Assembly: GCA_900316575.1 (NCBI GenBank)
Contig: ONDJ01000021.1
Location: forward strand, 1 to 41,455
DNA from: an uncultured Prevotellaceae bacterium
GTDB lineage: Bacteria; Bacteroidota; Bacteroidia; Bacteroidales; Bacteroidaceae
Direction of reading: 5' to 3'
DNA: 41,455 nucleotides
In this document: positions 15,563 to 23,306 of the stretch, one piece after another
How the letters are laid out: each line of letters opens with the position of its first letter
Position numbering within the stretch: the stretch's first letter is position 1
The notes under the pieces: generated by a model
Told to the model about the DNA's origin: nothing
What the model saw: only the letters and a program-made list of their open reading frames with translations
Database searches by the model: none
Made by a program: the position numbers and the translations under genes

Positions 15563-15803
15563 GAGGGGCTTCGCGCTCACTGCAATAGGAGTTTCACGTC
15601 ACAGCAATAAGCCTTATTCGCAGTTTTTAAGTTTGATTTTTGCATAGCAATAGGAGCTTCTCGTCACTGCTATAAGAGGTTGTCGCATTTGTAACGGCAT
15701 CTTTTTGCCTCAGCTAAGGCCTCTTTTCGCAAAAACATCCCATCTTCTCGCGTGCGCGCCGTACGAAAATTACGTGCGCACCGTACGGTGTGCACGCAAT
15801 CAT
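15563..15803. repeat. Degenerate 22-nt tandem array, 11 units
   Basis: The stretch divides into 11 consecutive units of 22 nt (one of 21). Examples are ATAGGAGTTTCACGTCACAG.. at 15585, ATAGGAGCTTCTCGTCACTG.. at 15650, ATAAGAGGTTGTCGC at 15672, AAGGCCTCTTTTCGC at 15716, and CGTACG opening the units at 15760 and 15782. Shared positions are ATAnGAG at the start, TTnTCGC in the middle and GCA or GCT at the end. No spacers separate units, so this is not CRISPR. The rest of the gene-free stretch 15470-16126 has a terminator at 16064-16093 and nothing else I can name. Confidence 0.6.
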
Positions 15804-16054
15804 GTGGGAACTTAGAGAGACACACATAGGACAAATATTCTGCCGCAGTGTTTTGGGAAATCGAGAACCTCTGTCCTCAATAGATCTTCTATCATTTAGA
15901 ATATTCAGTAAAGCCAATGATTATTTGAGTTTCAAAAGAGTGCGTAGTGGCTTACCAGACAGCAAAAAAAGGAACAAATCACCGAACAAATTCGGTACAA
16001 ACAACCGAAAACATTTTTTTCTTTGGTCGCTTAACTGTACCATTATAGAATAAT

Positions 16055-16100
16055 CAGCAAAAACCGTTGGCGGAAGGAAATTACCGCCAACGGCTTTTAT
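16055..16100 (-). terminator. Terminator of the BspA-like gene at 16127-18145
   Basis: CCGTTGGCGG at 16064-16073 and CCGCCAACGG at 16084-16093 form a perfect 10-bp stem. On the minus strand TTTTTGCTG follows the stem, and on the plus strand CTTTTATTG, so it may work both ways. Confidence 0.85.
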
Positions 16101-16126
16101 TGCTTCTTCGCTAAATGAACAGACGT

Positions 16127-18145
16127 TTATTTTACGACCATCTTTCGGCTTGTGCCGTCAGAGTAACGAGCAATAACAAGCTGCCCTCGCTGAGGTTGAG
16201 TGATGCGTTGCCCTTGGAGGGTGAAGTAGGATGGGACAGAAGCGTTGCAATAATTAGAATATAGGGAGTGGATGTTTGTTTGAGTTTCCGTTTCAATGAT
16301 GTTCTTAAATCGGCCGAACCATGCGTTTGAAGAATAAACATCAGCCATTCCAGTGGGAACATACAGCTTGACCCTTTCAAAAAAATCGTCATTAAGAGAA
16401 GCTAATTTGTCAGCCTTTGAAGAAGAGGCATTGACTAAAGGATTGACAAACTGTTGAGCTTTATTGGTTTCTTCCAAGTCTAAATATTCATAGGAATAAC
16501 ATAAACTGTCAATAGAATCCTTACAACTCCATGGCACATAGATAGCTTCAAGTGCGTCGCACTGGTCAAACATGGCATCCGACAAGAATTCTAAGCTTGT
16601 AGGTAGCGTAATAGATTGAAGATTGGGATAGTTGGCTAAAGCATCTTCGCGAATATCGTTTACCTGATAGTTTTGACCATCAATGGTAACCTCGTTAGGT
16701 ATCACAATCGTTACAGAATTAAGGTCGTCACTTCCAAGCCAAATAGCTTGGTTCTCATGCTTGCTACTCTTGTCAACGGCATAGTTGTGACCTTTATATG
16801 CATACGAAGTATAATCTTGTCCCGATAACATTCGCTTGATGTGTTTGAATTGAGACCATGGCCAGGTGCTCCTATATTTTTCCCACGTACCAAAACCGAA
16901 AGGAATAACCAGCACCCCATCTTCATAGACATGATCCTCAAAGCCTCTGTATTTATCAACTAAAGGCGGTGTTTGGCCCTTGCAAACAACGATCATCTTG
17001 TTCGGTGCACTGTTTGCCATCTCAAAAAGAGTACTACCTAATAAACCATCACCTATCGTCTTAACAGATGGTCCAAAAGTAAGTTTCCAAGCTTTATTTT
17101 CTATATACTCATTACTAAAGTATAATTGTGGAATATTTGTCATATCAATATAAATATTTCTCAAAGGGCAGTAATCAAAGGCTTCGTAGCCTATTTCTGT
17201 TACAGAATTTGGAATGTTGATAGTCTGTAGGCTGTGACACCCAACAAAGGCTTGACGTCCAATTTTGTTTACCGAGTTTGGAATCGTTACACTTGTTATT
17301 TCAGTAAAGAAATTAAAAGCATTATCTGGAATATAAGAAACGGTACTTGGAACAGCTAAATCTGTTATTTCTTTTCCATTAAGGAAAAGGTGTAGTGATG
17401 AATGGTAAAAGATAGCCCAATCATGTAAGCCATAACCACCAAAATTGATTTTACACCAAGCATTCAAGTCAGAGATATGGAGTGACAAATTACCACAAGC
17501 ATAAAAAGCCTCAAAACCTATAGATGTTAAAGATCTTGGAATTTCTAATTGTGGTAAGCTTCTGCAAAAAGCAAATGCATATGTATCAATGGCAGTTACC
17601 TTTTTGGGGATATTAACTTTGGTCAAGTTCTTACAATTATAAAACATCTCCCATGTTATCCCTGTTATGTTCTCTGAAAGTTCAACGGTTTCAAGGTTTA
17701 TACAATCTTTGAACAATCCGAAACCTATCTCTGTTACGGAATTTGGAATTGATATGGTTTTAAGGTTGGTACAACCAGAAAAGGTATAAGAACCTATATA
17801 AGTTACAGTATTGGGGATTGTTATGCCTGTAATTTCCATATCACTAAAAACACCTTTATCGAGACCATAATCATAATAAGTTATACCAATAGTAACGACC
17901 GTCAACATTACTGTTTCCATTCTACCTGTCTCCTCGTCAAAGTATTCATAGGGTATGGTTGAAGGAATTGTTATATGCCCTGTTTTGCTCTTTTCACAAG
18001 TTGCTACATCCAAGAAGCCTAAAGGACCTTCAACATATGTAATACCATCTTTGATTAACGGATACCCACCCATTCCCTCATATTTAGCATGGGTATTATT
18101 GCAAACAATAAAAGTAAAGCACGCAAATAGTAATAGTTTCTTCAT
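16127..18145 (-). CDS. BspA-like leucine-rich-repeat surface protein with divergent repeats
   Basis: This 672-residue secreted protein has a signal peptide (MKKLLLFACFTFIVCNNTHA) and many LRR_5 units in the first two thirds. Motifs such as ITIPNTVTYIGSYTFSGCTNL and ISIPNSVTEIG repeat about every 23 residues but differ much more from each other than those in the gene at 672-2084. A second LRR group occurs around VNDIREDALANYPNLQSI. The end, YFTLQGQRITQPQRGQLVIARYSDG followed by TSRKMVVK, is the same sorting-like tail as in the two genes at the start of the window. The gene is AT-rich compared with them. A probable ncRNA with its own terminator lies upstream, so its promoter should be between 18146 and 18280; I could not place it. 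Confidence 0.9.
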   Translation of the reverse strand: MKKLLLFACFTFIVCNNTHAKYEGMGGYPLIKDGITYVEGPLGFLDVATCEKSKTGHITIPSTIPYEYFDEETGRMETVMLTVVTIGITYYDYGLDKGVFSDMEITGITIPNTVTYIGSYTFSGCTNLKTISIPNSVTEIGFGLFKDCINLETVELSENITGITWEMFYNCKNLTKVNIPKKVTAIDTYAFAFCRSLPQLEIPRSLTSIGFEAFYACGNLSLHISDLNAWCKINFGGYGLHDWAIFYHSSLHLFLNGKEITDLAVPSTVSYIPDNAFNFFTEITSVTIPNSVNKIGRQAFVGCHSLQTINIPNSVTEIGYEAFDYCPLRNIYIDMTNIPQLYFSNEYIENKAWKLTFGPSVKTIGDGLLGSTLFEMANSAPNKMIVVCKGQTPPLVDKYRGFEDHVYEDGVLVIPFGFGTWEKYRSTWPWSQFKHIKRMLSGQDYTSYAYKGHNYAVDKSSKHENQAIWLGSDDLNSVTIVIPNEVTIDGQNYQVNDIREDALANYPNLQSITLPTSLEFLSDAMFDQCDALEAIYVPWSCKDSIDSLCYSYEYLDLEETNKAQQFVNPLVNASSSKADKLASLNDDFFERVKLYVPTGMADVYSSNAWFGRFKNIIETETQTNIHSLYSNYCNASVPSYFTLQGQRITQPQRGQLVIARYSDGTSRKMVVK

Positions 18146-18227
18146 TGTGATAAAGTTTTAGGAAGTTTGTAATGTTATAAGTTAAAATTAGGAAAATCCG
18201 CTGATCCACGATTTCTTGTTTTTCTTT

Positions 18228-18252
18228 GCGGGCGGGGACGCCCGCGCTCCCA
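18228..18252. repeat. Single arm of the BspA-associated inverted repeat
   Basis: GACGCCCGCGCTCCCA preceded by GGGCGGG matches one arm of the elements at 378-447 and 2102-2172. The second arm is missing. It lies about 80 nt upstream of a BspA-like gene, here at the 5' side. Confidence 0.6.
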
Positions 18253-18280
18253 ACGTTTGCGGTAGACGAGTGGCATGTAC

Positions 18281-18585
18281 ACAAAAAAGCGTGGAACCTT
18301 GTCTGTTACCCGTTCCACGTCTTGAGGCTCTCGCATTGCCCTGTCAGAAAAACGAGCAACGCAGAAGCCCACGCTGATATGATAGTCTTACTCCATATAT
18401 AAATATAGAGAAACATACATCATATCCCATTGGGACATCTACCGTTGCTTTGTTCTTTCTGACGAGGAATTTGCGAGATTTCAAGACATAAGAACAAAGC
18501 GCTATAAGTAAACGCCTTTATTATGTGTTTCAGTGCTTCCCGCCCTCCCTTGGCAGGCTTCTGCACAAGAGTTTGATGCGGTTTG
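18281..18585 (-). ncRNA. Probable stand-alone structured ncRNA of about 300 nt
   Basis: A complete promoter (18591-18622) and an intrinsic terminator (18283-18319) bracket this stretch on the minus strand, and no good coding frame fills it. Three pairings stand out. GCTTTGTTCTT and AAGAACAAAGC form an 11-bp stem around 32 nt. GCGTTGC and GCAATGC pair around a T-rich loop. CGTGGAAC and GTTCCACG make the terminator stem before six T. It does not show RNase P, tmRNA or SRP RNA signatures that I know. Weinberg and colleagues described a Bacteroidales-1 RNA delimited by a Bacteroidota-type promoter and a terminator, and 6S-like RNAs have similar layouts; either identity is a guess. The rest of the gene-free stretch 18146-18709 holds the repeat arm at 18228 and the Sel1 terminator. 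Confidence 0.6.
18283..18319 (-). terminator. Intrinsic terminator of the ncRNA
   Basis: CGTGGAAC and GTTCCACG (18290-18297 and 18312-18319) make a perfect 8-bp stem, followed on the minus strand by C and six T. It lies about 140 nt before the next coding start. Confidence 0.8.
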
Positions 18586-18590
18586 CGGGG

Positions 18591-18622
18591 CAAAGATAGG
18601 GTTCTCTTTCAGATAGCGCAAA
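18591..18622 (-). promoter_or_regulatory. Promoter of the ncRNA
   Basis: On the minus strand TTTG at 18619-18622, a 20-nt spacer and TATCTTTG at 18591-18598 form a full Bacteroidota promoter. Transcription would begin near 18585. Confidence 0.7.
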
Positions 18623-18628
18623 GGGAAA

Positions 18629-18664
18629 GCCCCGCTTTCGTGCAGCATCTGCACATGGCGGGGC
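18629..18664. terminator. Hairpin after the Sel1-repeat gene
   Basis: GCCCCGC at 18629-18635 pairs with GCGGGGC at 18658-18664; the loop itself can pair as TGCAG/CTGCA. On the minus strand TTTCCCTTT follows. Confidence 0.65.
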
Positions 18665-18709
18665 ATTTGTTTACTGTTAAGTAGTTGTGTGAAGACTACT
18701 TTGGAATGC

Positions 18710-19528
18710 TTATTCGCTCACACCGAGTTCGGCAAGGCGGTCTTTGGCTTCTGTGACACCTGCTTGGGCGGCGGCACGATAAAGGGCAATGGCTTTATCG
18801 CGGTTTTGCTCTACACCAAGGCCTTTTTCATAGCATAGTCCCAGACGGTAACAACCTTGGGCATTATGTTGCTGGGCGGCTTTGTCATACCAAAGAGCGG
18901 CTTCGCTGTTGCTCTGTGGAACTCCGCGTCCCATTTCGTAGCAGATGCCAAGGCTTACTTGTGCACGAGCAAAGCCTTGTTCGGCACTCTTGCGAAACCA
19001 GGTGGCAGCTTGGTTGTAGTCTATCTTAACACCGCGCCCTGTATAGTAGCAATTGGCAAGGTTGTACTGAGCGGTGAAATTTCCTTTTTGGGCAGCTTTC
19101 TTGTAGTACTTGATGGCTTTGGCATAGTCTTGCTTGATGCCTTTTCCGTTTTCGTAGCAAAGGCCTAATAAGCCAAGTGCTTCTACGTGGTTTTGCTTAG
19201 CGGCTTTTTCGAGCCAACTGAAGGCTGTGCCGAAGTCTTGAGTCACGCCTTGTCCAAGGTAGTAGCAAACGCCGAGGCGATACTGTGCTTGAGCGTTTTT
19301 GCGTTCAGCTGCGAGTGTGGCCCATTTGACACATTCTTCAAAGTTTTTCTGTCGTCCGTTTTGGCCAAAGTAATAGTCTTCGGCGATAGCGGCCTGCTCG
19401 GCAGGTGTTTGATCGTCGGAAACGATGGTCGTGTTGGGCTGTGTTGGTGCAGCAAAGAGTGAAGTGTTGCCACTGAGCATGAATACTACGCAACAAGCCA
19501 GTGTTGCAAAGAGTCTGTGTGTTTTCAT
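18710..19528 (-). CDS. Sel1-like repeat (tetratricopeptide-type) secreted protein
   Basis: The start at 19528 (MKTHRLFATLACCVVFMLSG) gives a signal peptide; the open frame upstream lies in the promoter region. The mature part of the 272 residues is about six Sel1 repeats of 36 residues, each with the pattern A..WY.KAA..G...AQ..LG.CY..G.GV, from about residue 68 to the end. Sel1 proteins act as scaffolds for protein-protein contacts; with a signal peptide and no lipobox or membrane helix this one is probably periplasmic. It appears to be a single-gene unit with its own promoter and terminator. The partner is unknown. Confidence 0.9.
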   Translation of the reverse strand: MKTHRLFATLACCVVFMLSGNTSLFAAPTQPNTTIVSDDQTPAEQAAIAEDYYFGQNGRQKNFEECVKWATLAAERKNAQAQYRLGVCYYLGQGVTQDFGTAFSWLEKAAKQNHVEALGLLGLCYENGKGIKQDYAKAIKYYKKAAQKGNFTAQYNLANCYYTGRGVKIDYNQAATWFRKSAEQGFARAQVSLGICYEMGRGVPQSNSEAALWYDKAAQQHNAQGCYRLGLCYEKGLGVEQNRDKAIALYRAAAQAGVTEAKDRLAELGVSE

Positions 19529-19563
19529 AATCTTTAGGGGTTTGATGGTAAACGAGTTGTGGG

Positions 19564-19593
19564 CAAAGATAGGCATTATTTGTGAAAGGCAAG
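19564..19593 (-). promoter_or_regulatory. Promoter of the Sel1-repeat gene
   Basis: TATCTTTG at 19564-19571 with a weak -33 CTTG at 19590-19593, 18 nt apart, on the minus strand. This places the transcript start downstream of the longer upstream frame and so supports the start at 19528. Confidence 0.6.
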
Positions 19594-19665
19594 TGTTTGG
19601 CATGACTTTATGTTGAAACTCTTCTTGAGATGTTAGGACTTTTTGAATTATTCTAAAAAGAAATC

Positions 19666-19696
19666 GCCCGCAGCTGTTGTTTTGACAGACGCGGGC
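19666..19696 (-). terminator. Terminator of the Wzc-Wza operon
   Basis: On the minus strand GCCCGC at 19696-19691 pairs with GCGGGC at 19671-19666, with CTGT/ACAG pairing inside, and GATTTCTTTTT follows. Confidence 0.75.
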
Positions 19697-19730
19697 AGTT
19701 TCTATGTAAGCGTGTTATCTGCGAAAGAAA

Positions 19731-20534
19731 TCAGCGCGTAAGAGCTATGATAAGTGATGTGAGCGATATGACCACGCTGGCAATACTTGCGCTGGCTCCC
19801 CAGAAAGTGAAGAAGGGGCTGTTTTTCACACCAGCGGCTTTGTTGGGCGAAACGTAGATCACGTCGTTTTGTTGCACATAGAAAGCGGGGCTATTGAAGA
19901 TGTCGGCTTGGGTGAGGTCGAGGACGTACATTTCGCGCTTGCCGTCAACTTCGCGATAGAGTTGGAGGTTTGTTTTCAGTCCATTGTCACTTATGTCGCC
20001 AGCTGCTGCCAGAACGTCAAGTACGGAGGTGCGCTGAGAGTTGAGCGCAATGGTACCAGGTCTGTTGACTGCTCCGAGAACACTGACGCGCGCATTGGTA
20101 TATTTCACAGTGACTTGGGGGTCATTGACAATGCCTGCGGCAATGATGGCTTTTTCGACCGTAGTGGCAAACTCTTCTTCGGTTTTACCTTGTGCCTTGA
20201 GTTTGCCTATCATGGGCAGGGTGACATATCCGTCTTTGTCAACGGTGTAACCAGTGTAGATCTCTTTATTTCCGCCTGAGCTGGTGGTTACCGCTTCGTT
20301 GGTGCCGAAAGTCACGTTGCTGGCAAATCCTGCCAAGAGTTTAGGCTCACTGCAGGTGATAGACAGCGAGATGCGGTCGGCAGGTTGGATAGCCATGCGA
20401 TAACTTTGGGGAATGGCCTGCGGGGAGGAATAAACGGATTCAGAACCTTGGAAGTAAACGATTTTCTTTTGCGACACACAGGCTGTAAGGCAAAGTACTG
20501 TCAGTGCGACGAAGAGTATGCGCGTTGCTTTCAT
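19731..20534 (-). CDS. Wza-like polysaccharide export lipoprotein
   Basis: This outer-membrane auxiliary lipoprotein should form the export channel for a capsular or exopolysaccharide together with the tyrosine kinase encoded just upstream. The start at 20534 (MKATRILFVALTVLCLTAC) gives a signal peptide with a lipobox (LTAC, lipidated Cys19). The 267 residues contain the Poly_export domain (YRMAIQPADRISLSI and GYTVDKDGYVTLPMIGKLKAQG), then SLBB-type parts (VSVLGAVNRPGTIALN, VQQNDVIYVSP), and end in a hydrophobic stretch (SIASVVISLTSLIIAL) that would span the outer membrane. The gene lies 67 nt after the kinase gene and probably shares its transcript. No glycosyltransferase, flippase or polymerase gene is nearby. 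Confidence 0.9.
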   Translation of the reverse strand: MKATRILFVALTVLCLTACVSQKKIVYFQGSESVYSSPQAIPQSYRMAIQPADRISLSITCSEPKLLAGFASNVTFGTNEAVTTSSGGNKEIYTGYTVDKDGYVTLPMIGKLKAQGKTEEEFATTVEKAIIAAGIVNDPQVTVKYTNARVSVLGAVNRPGTIALNSQRTSVLDVLAAAGDISDNGLKTNLQLYREVDGKREMYVLDLTQADIFNSPAFYVQQNDVIYVSPNKAAGVKNSPFFTFWGASASIASVVISLTSLIIALTR

Positions 20535-20601
20535 ATTGAGCAGATTATAAAATGGTGTGCTGGATTGATTGTTTGTTTTTGTAAGGACTTGTTGCTTTGT
20601 T

Positions 20602-23076
20602 TTAGAAAAGGCTCTTGAAACGTCCAAAAATTCCTTTCTTTTTCTTTTCTTCGTTTTGACCATAGCCGTAGCCGTATGCGTGGCCGTAGCCATAGCCGTA
20701 TCCATGACCGTAACCATAGCCGTATCCGTAGCCACGGCGTTTCTCTATGTTGACGGCGTTGAGCACAAGGCCTACACTGGGCAGTACTTTGTCGCGAGCC
20801 ATATCGTCTATGAGATAGAGCGAATTCTTGTAGGAGTAGTTTTGGCGAACGACTACAATGGTCATGTCGGCTACACGGGAGATAACCTGAGAGTCGCTGA
20901 CCATACCGACGGGTGCGGTGTCAATAATGATGATGTCAAATTCTTGACGAAGTATATCAATTGCTTGGTCAAGTGCTTTCTGAGAGAGGAGTTCTGTGGG
21001 GTTGGGCGGTACAATGCCACCAGGGAGAATGTAGAGGTTGGGCGAAACGTCGCTCTGCTGAACAAGCTCCATCAGGTCTTGGCCTTCGGGGTCGGCAAGA
21101 TATTGGGAGATGCCACCGAGGTGGGTAGAGATGTGGAATACTTTGTTGAGGCCTGGTTTGCGAATATCGAGACCGACGATGATAACTTTCTTGCCAAGGA
21201 AAGCATAGCTTGCTGCAAGGTTGCCAGCAATGGTGCTCTTGCCCTCGCCACTGATGGCTGAAGTAAACATGATGACTTTTCCCTTGTCGCCGCGAAGCAT
21301 GAACTGGATGTTGGTGCGAAGACTGCGGAAAGCTTCGTCCATCACGTTGTTCTTGTTTTCTTGAACAACGATAGCACGGCTCTTCTTGTTCTGCTTGTTG
21401 AAAGGAATGTCGCCAATGACAGGTAGGTCGGTGATGCGCTTGATGTCGGAACGACCTGCCACTTTAACTGCAAGCAACAGCATGAGGTAGAAGATACCAA
21501 TAGGAATAGCAAGGCCTATAACTAAAGCGATAAGCATTATCACCGACCGGCGCGGAGCAACGGTGCTGACCATTTCGGGCTCTTCGATGATGCGTCCGTT
21601 GTTAGCTGTTGCTGCAAGTTTAATGGCGTTTTCTTCACGTTTCTGGAGAAGAAGCAGATAGAGCTGGGACTGGAAGTCGCGCTGACGAGTGATAGAGAGG
21701 TATTGTTTCTCGTCTTCAGGTGTGCGTTCAATGGTACTGATAAAACTGCCAAGCTCTGTCTCGAGTTTGTTCTTGGCAATGCTGGCTCCTTCTTCAAGAC
21801 TGGCAAGTGTGGTCTCGATGTTGTCGCGCATTTGTTGGAGTTGCACATCGGTATTGGCGATGACAGGATTCCTTTCGCTGCTGTTGCGAGCCAAACGGTT
21901 GCGTTCTATGACGGCTTTGTTGTATTCATTGATCATTCCCATCAAGCCATTGTCGTTTTCAATGCCGATGCTGGTGGGAAGCACGTCGTTTTTCTTGATG
22001 TTCGACTTGACGTGGCTATGCAGATATTGGATGAGATGAAGTTGCGTTTCGTTTTGTGCAAGAGCCTTTTCGTATTCGCTACGTCCTTGGAGTGCTCGAG
22101 CTGCATCGCTCTTGAGGTCGGTAAGACCTGCATTTTGTTTGAAAGCAGCAAGCGTGGTTTCGGTGTTGCCCAGTTCGTTAGAAATAAGTACGATGCGATT
22201 GTTAATGAAGTCGGCTGTGCGTTCGGCTATTTGGTTCTTGTCTTCGTTGGCATCAGCATTGTATGCTTCGACAAGTGCATTGATAAATACAATGGCTCGC
22301 TCGGGGCGTGTGTCGTTGAGTGTGAGCGAAGTGATGAATGATTCTTTGTTGACTTGTGTCACCCCCAGGCGTCTTTTGTATGAACCAGCCATGATCGTCG
22401 GTGCGAGGATAGAGGCTGATATTTCCATGTCTTCTTTCAAAGGAACACTGTCAACACGAGTTATGCTGATGGTTCCTGCCGAAGTAGGGAACATGACGGG
22501 GAGTTTTGTGTAGTGCTTTGTGACATCGTCTTTTGCTCCTTCAGGGCGTGTGGTGATATCAAGCGAACCATTTGTGTGGAGCTTGATAAGCATAGACATG
22601 CGCTGGAGCTTCTCGGCTTCGGTAGGTGTCATCCAAACCTTGATGGGGGAGTCTTTGTAGAGGTCGCGCGGGCGGAACGTGTCTGTGCGACGTTGGGTGA
22701 TATAGAGATCAAGGTTTTCAATAACTTTGCGAATGAGCGTACGCGAAGCGATGATGTCCATCTCTGTGCTGAAGTTGTTGGCTACAGAGAAGACGCTACT
22801 GAACGATGAGCGACTGTTCAGTGCACCTTGATCCTTAAAGACATCGTTGCTCTCGTCCTTGATAAGAATGGACGACTGTACTTGGTAGGTGTTAGGCGTC
22901 TTCTTTAAATACAAATAAGCTATCCCAAGTGCGATAGCGGCGCATAGTACTATCCAATACCAACCGTCAATGCTTTTTTCTAAAAGTTGCTGAAAATCTA
23001 TGCCCATCGTGCGCTTTTCGGCATCAATGGCTTCGGGCTGGTTTTGCTGATAATCCCTTTGTTCAGTAGCGGACAT
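20602..23076 (-). CDS. Wzc-like chain-length regulator and tyrosine autokinase with Gly-Tyr tail
   Basis: This bacterial tyrosine (BY) kinase of 824 residues regulates polysaccharide chain length and export in the inner membrane. The Wzz domain opens with a helix near 39-57 (WYWIVLCAAIALGIAYLYL). Long periplasmic coiled coils follow at about 280-480, and a second helix at about 511-537. The cytoplasmic kinase has Walker A (SAISGEGKST, 606-615), A' (VGLDIRKP, 634-641) and B (IIIIDTAPVG, 715-724). The tail from 783 to 806 alternates Gly and Tyr with about ten tyrosines and a few His; such Tyr clusters are the autophosphorylation sites of the family. The regular GY repeat is unusual. It heads a two-gene operon with the export lipoprotein. 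Confidence 0.93.
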   Translation of the reverse strand: MSATEQRDYQQNQPEAIDAEKRTMGIDFQQLLEKSIDGWYWIVLCAAIALGIAYLYLKKTPNTYQVQSSILIKDESNDVFKDQGALNSRSSFSSVFSVANNFSTEMDIIASRTLIRKVIENLDLYITQRRTDTFRPRDLYKDSPIKVWMTPTEAEKLQRMSMLIKLHTNGSLDITTRPEGAKDDVTKHYTKLPVMFPTSAGTISITRVDSVPLKEDMEISASILAPTIMAGSYKRRLGVTQVNKESFITSLTLNDTRPERAIVFINALVEAYNADANEDKNQIAERTADFINNRIVLISNELGNTETTLAAFKQNAGLTDLKSDAARALQGRSEYEKALAQNETQLHLIQYLHSHVKSNIKKNDVLPTSIGIENDNGLMGMINEYNKAVIERNRLARNSSERNPVIANTDVQLQQMRDNIETTLASLEEGASIAKNKLETELGSFISTIERTPEDEKQYLSITRQRDFQSQLYLLLLQKREENAIKLAATANNGRIIEEPEMVSTVAPRRSVIMLIALVIGLAIPIGIFYLMLLLAVKVAGRSDIKRITDLPVIGDIPFNKQNKKSRAIVVQENKNNVMDEAFRSLRTNIQFMLRGDKGKVIMFTSAISGEGKSTIAGNLAASYAFLGKKVIIVGLDIRKPGLNKVFHISTHLGGISQYLADPEGQDLMELVQQSDVSPNLYILPGGIVPPNPTELLSQKALDQAIDILRQEFDIIIIDTAPVGMVSDSQVISRVADMTIVVVRQNYSYKNSLYLIDDMARDKVLPSVGLVLNAVNIEKRRGYGYGYGYGHGYGYGYGHAYGYGYGQNEEKKKKGIFGRFKSLF

Positions 23077-23171
23077 AATTCTGTATTGAGGAATTCCTTA
23101 TGATTTATTACTTGTAGCCACTCAGTATTTGTATATTCAATACATCGGAGCTGTCTGTTCCTAATTTCGGG

Positions 23172-23202
23172 CAAAAGTAATCTTTTTCAGATTTATAGCA
23201 AA
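23172..23202 (-). promoter_or_regulatory. Promoter of the Wzc-Wza operon
   Basis: On the minus strand TTTG at 23199-23202, exactly 19 nt, then TACTTTTG at 23172-23179: a textbook Bacteroidota promoter. The leader is about 90 nt and holds a near-palindrome around TGTATTGAATATACA. Confidence 0.8.
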
Positions 23203-23247
23203 TGTTTGAGCAAATAAACTTCGTTGTTGTGCTGTAAACATAAGAAA

Positions 23248-23277
23248 TAGCGTCAAGATTTTGTTATCTCAACGCTA
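23248..23277 (-). terminator. Probable terminator of the aromatic amino acid operon
   Basis: TAGCGT(CA)AGAT and ATCT(CA)ACGCTA pair with one internal mismatch region. Minus-strand T's after the stem are few (TTTCTT). It stands between tyrA and the Wzc promoter. Confidence 0.5.
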
Positions 23278-23306
23278 CTCTGTGTGGTATTTTATGCTAC
23301 AATTCT

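Noticed and set aside
15563-15803. CRISPR array
   Set aside because: Units are directly adjacent without unique spacers and are only 22 nt; no cas gene is near. The same holds for 29781-30044.
15790-16053. An 87-codon plus-strand frame between metK and the BspA-like gene
   Set aside because: It starts in the 22-nt array, has no recognisable promoter or domain, and has low-complexity AT-rich codons. Treated as chance.
18175-18372. A 65-codon minus-strand frame overlapping the ncRNA end
   Set aside because: It runs through the terminator stem and the repeat arm. The ncRNA reading explains the stretch better.
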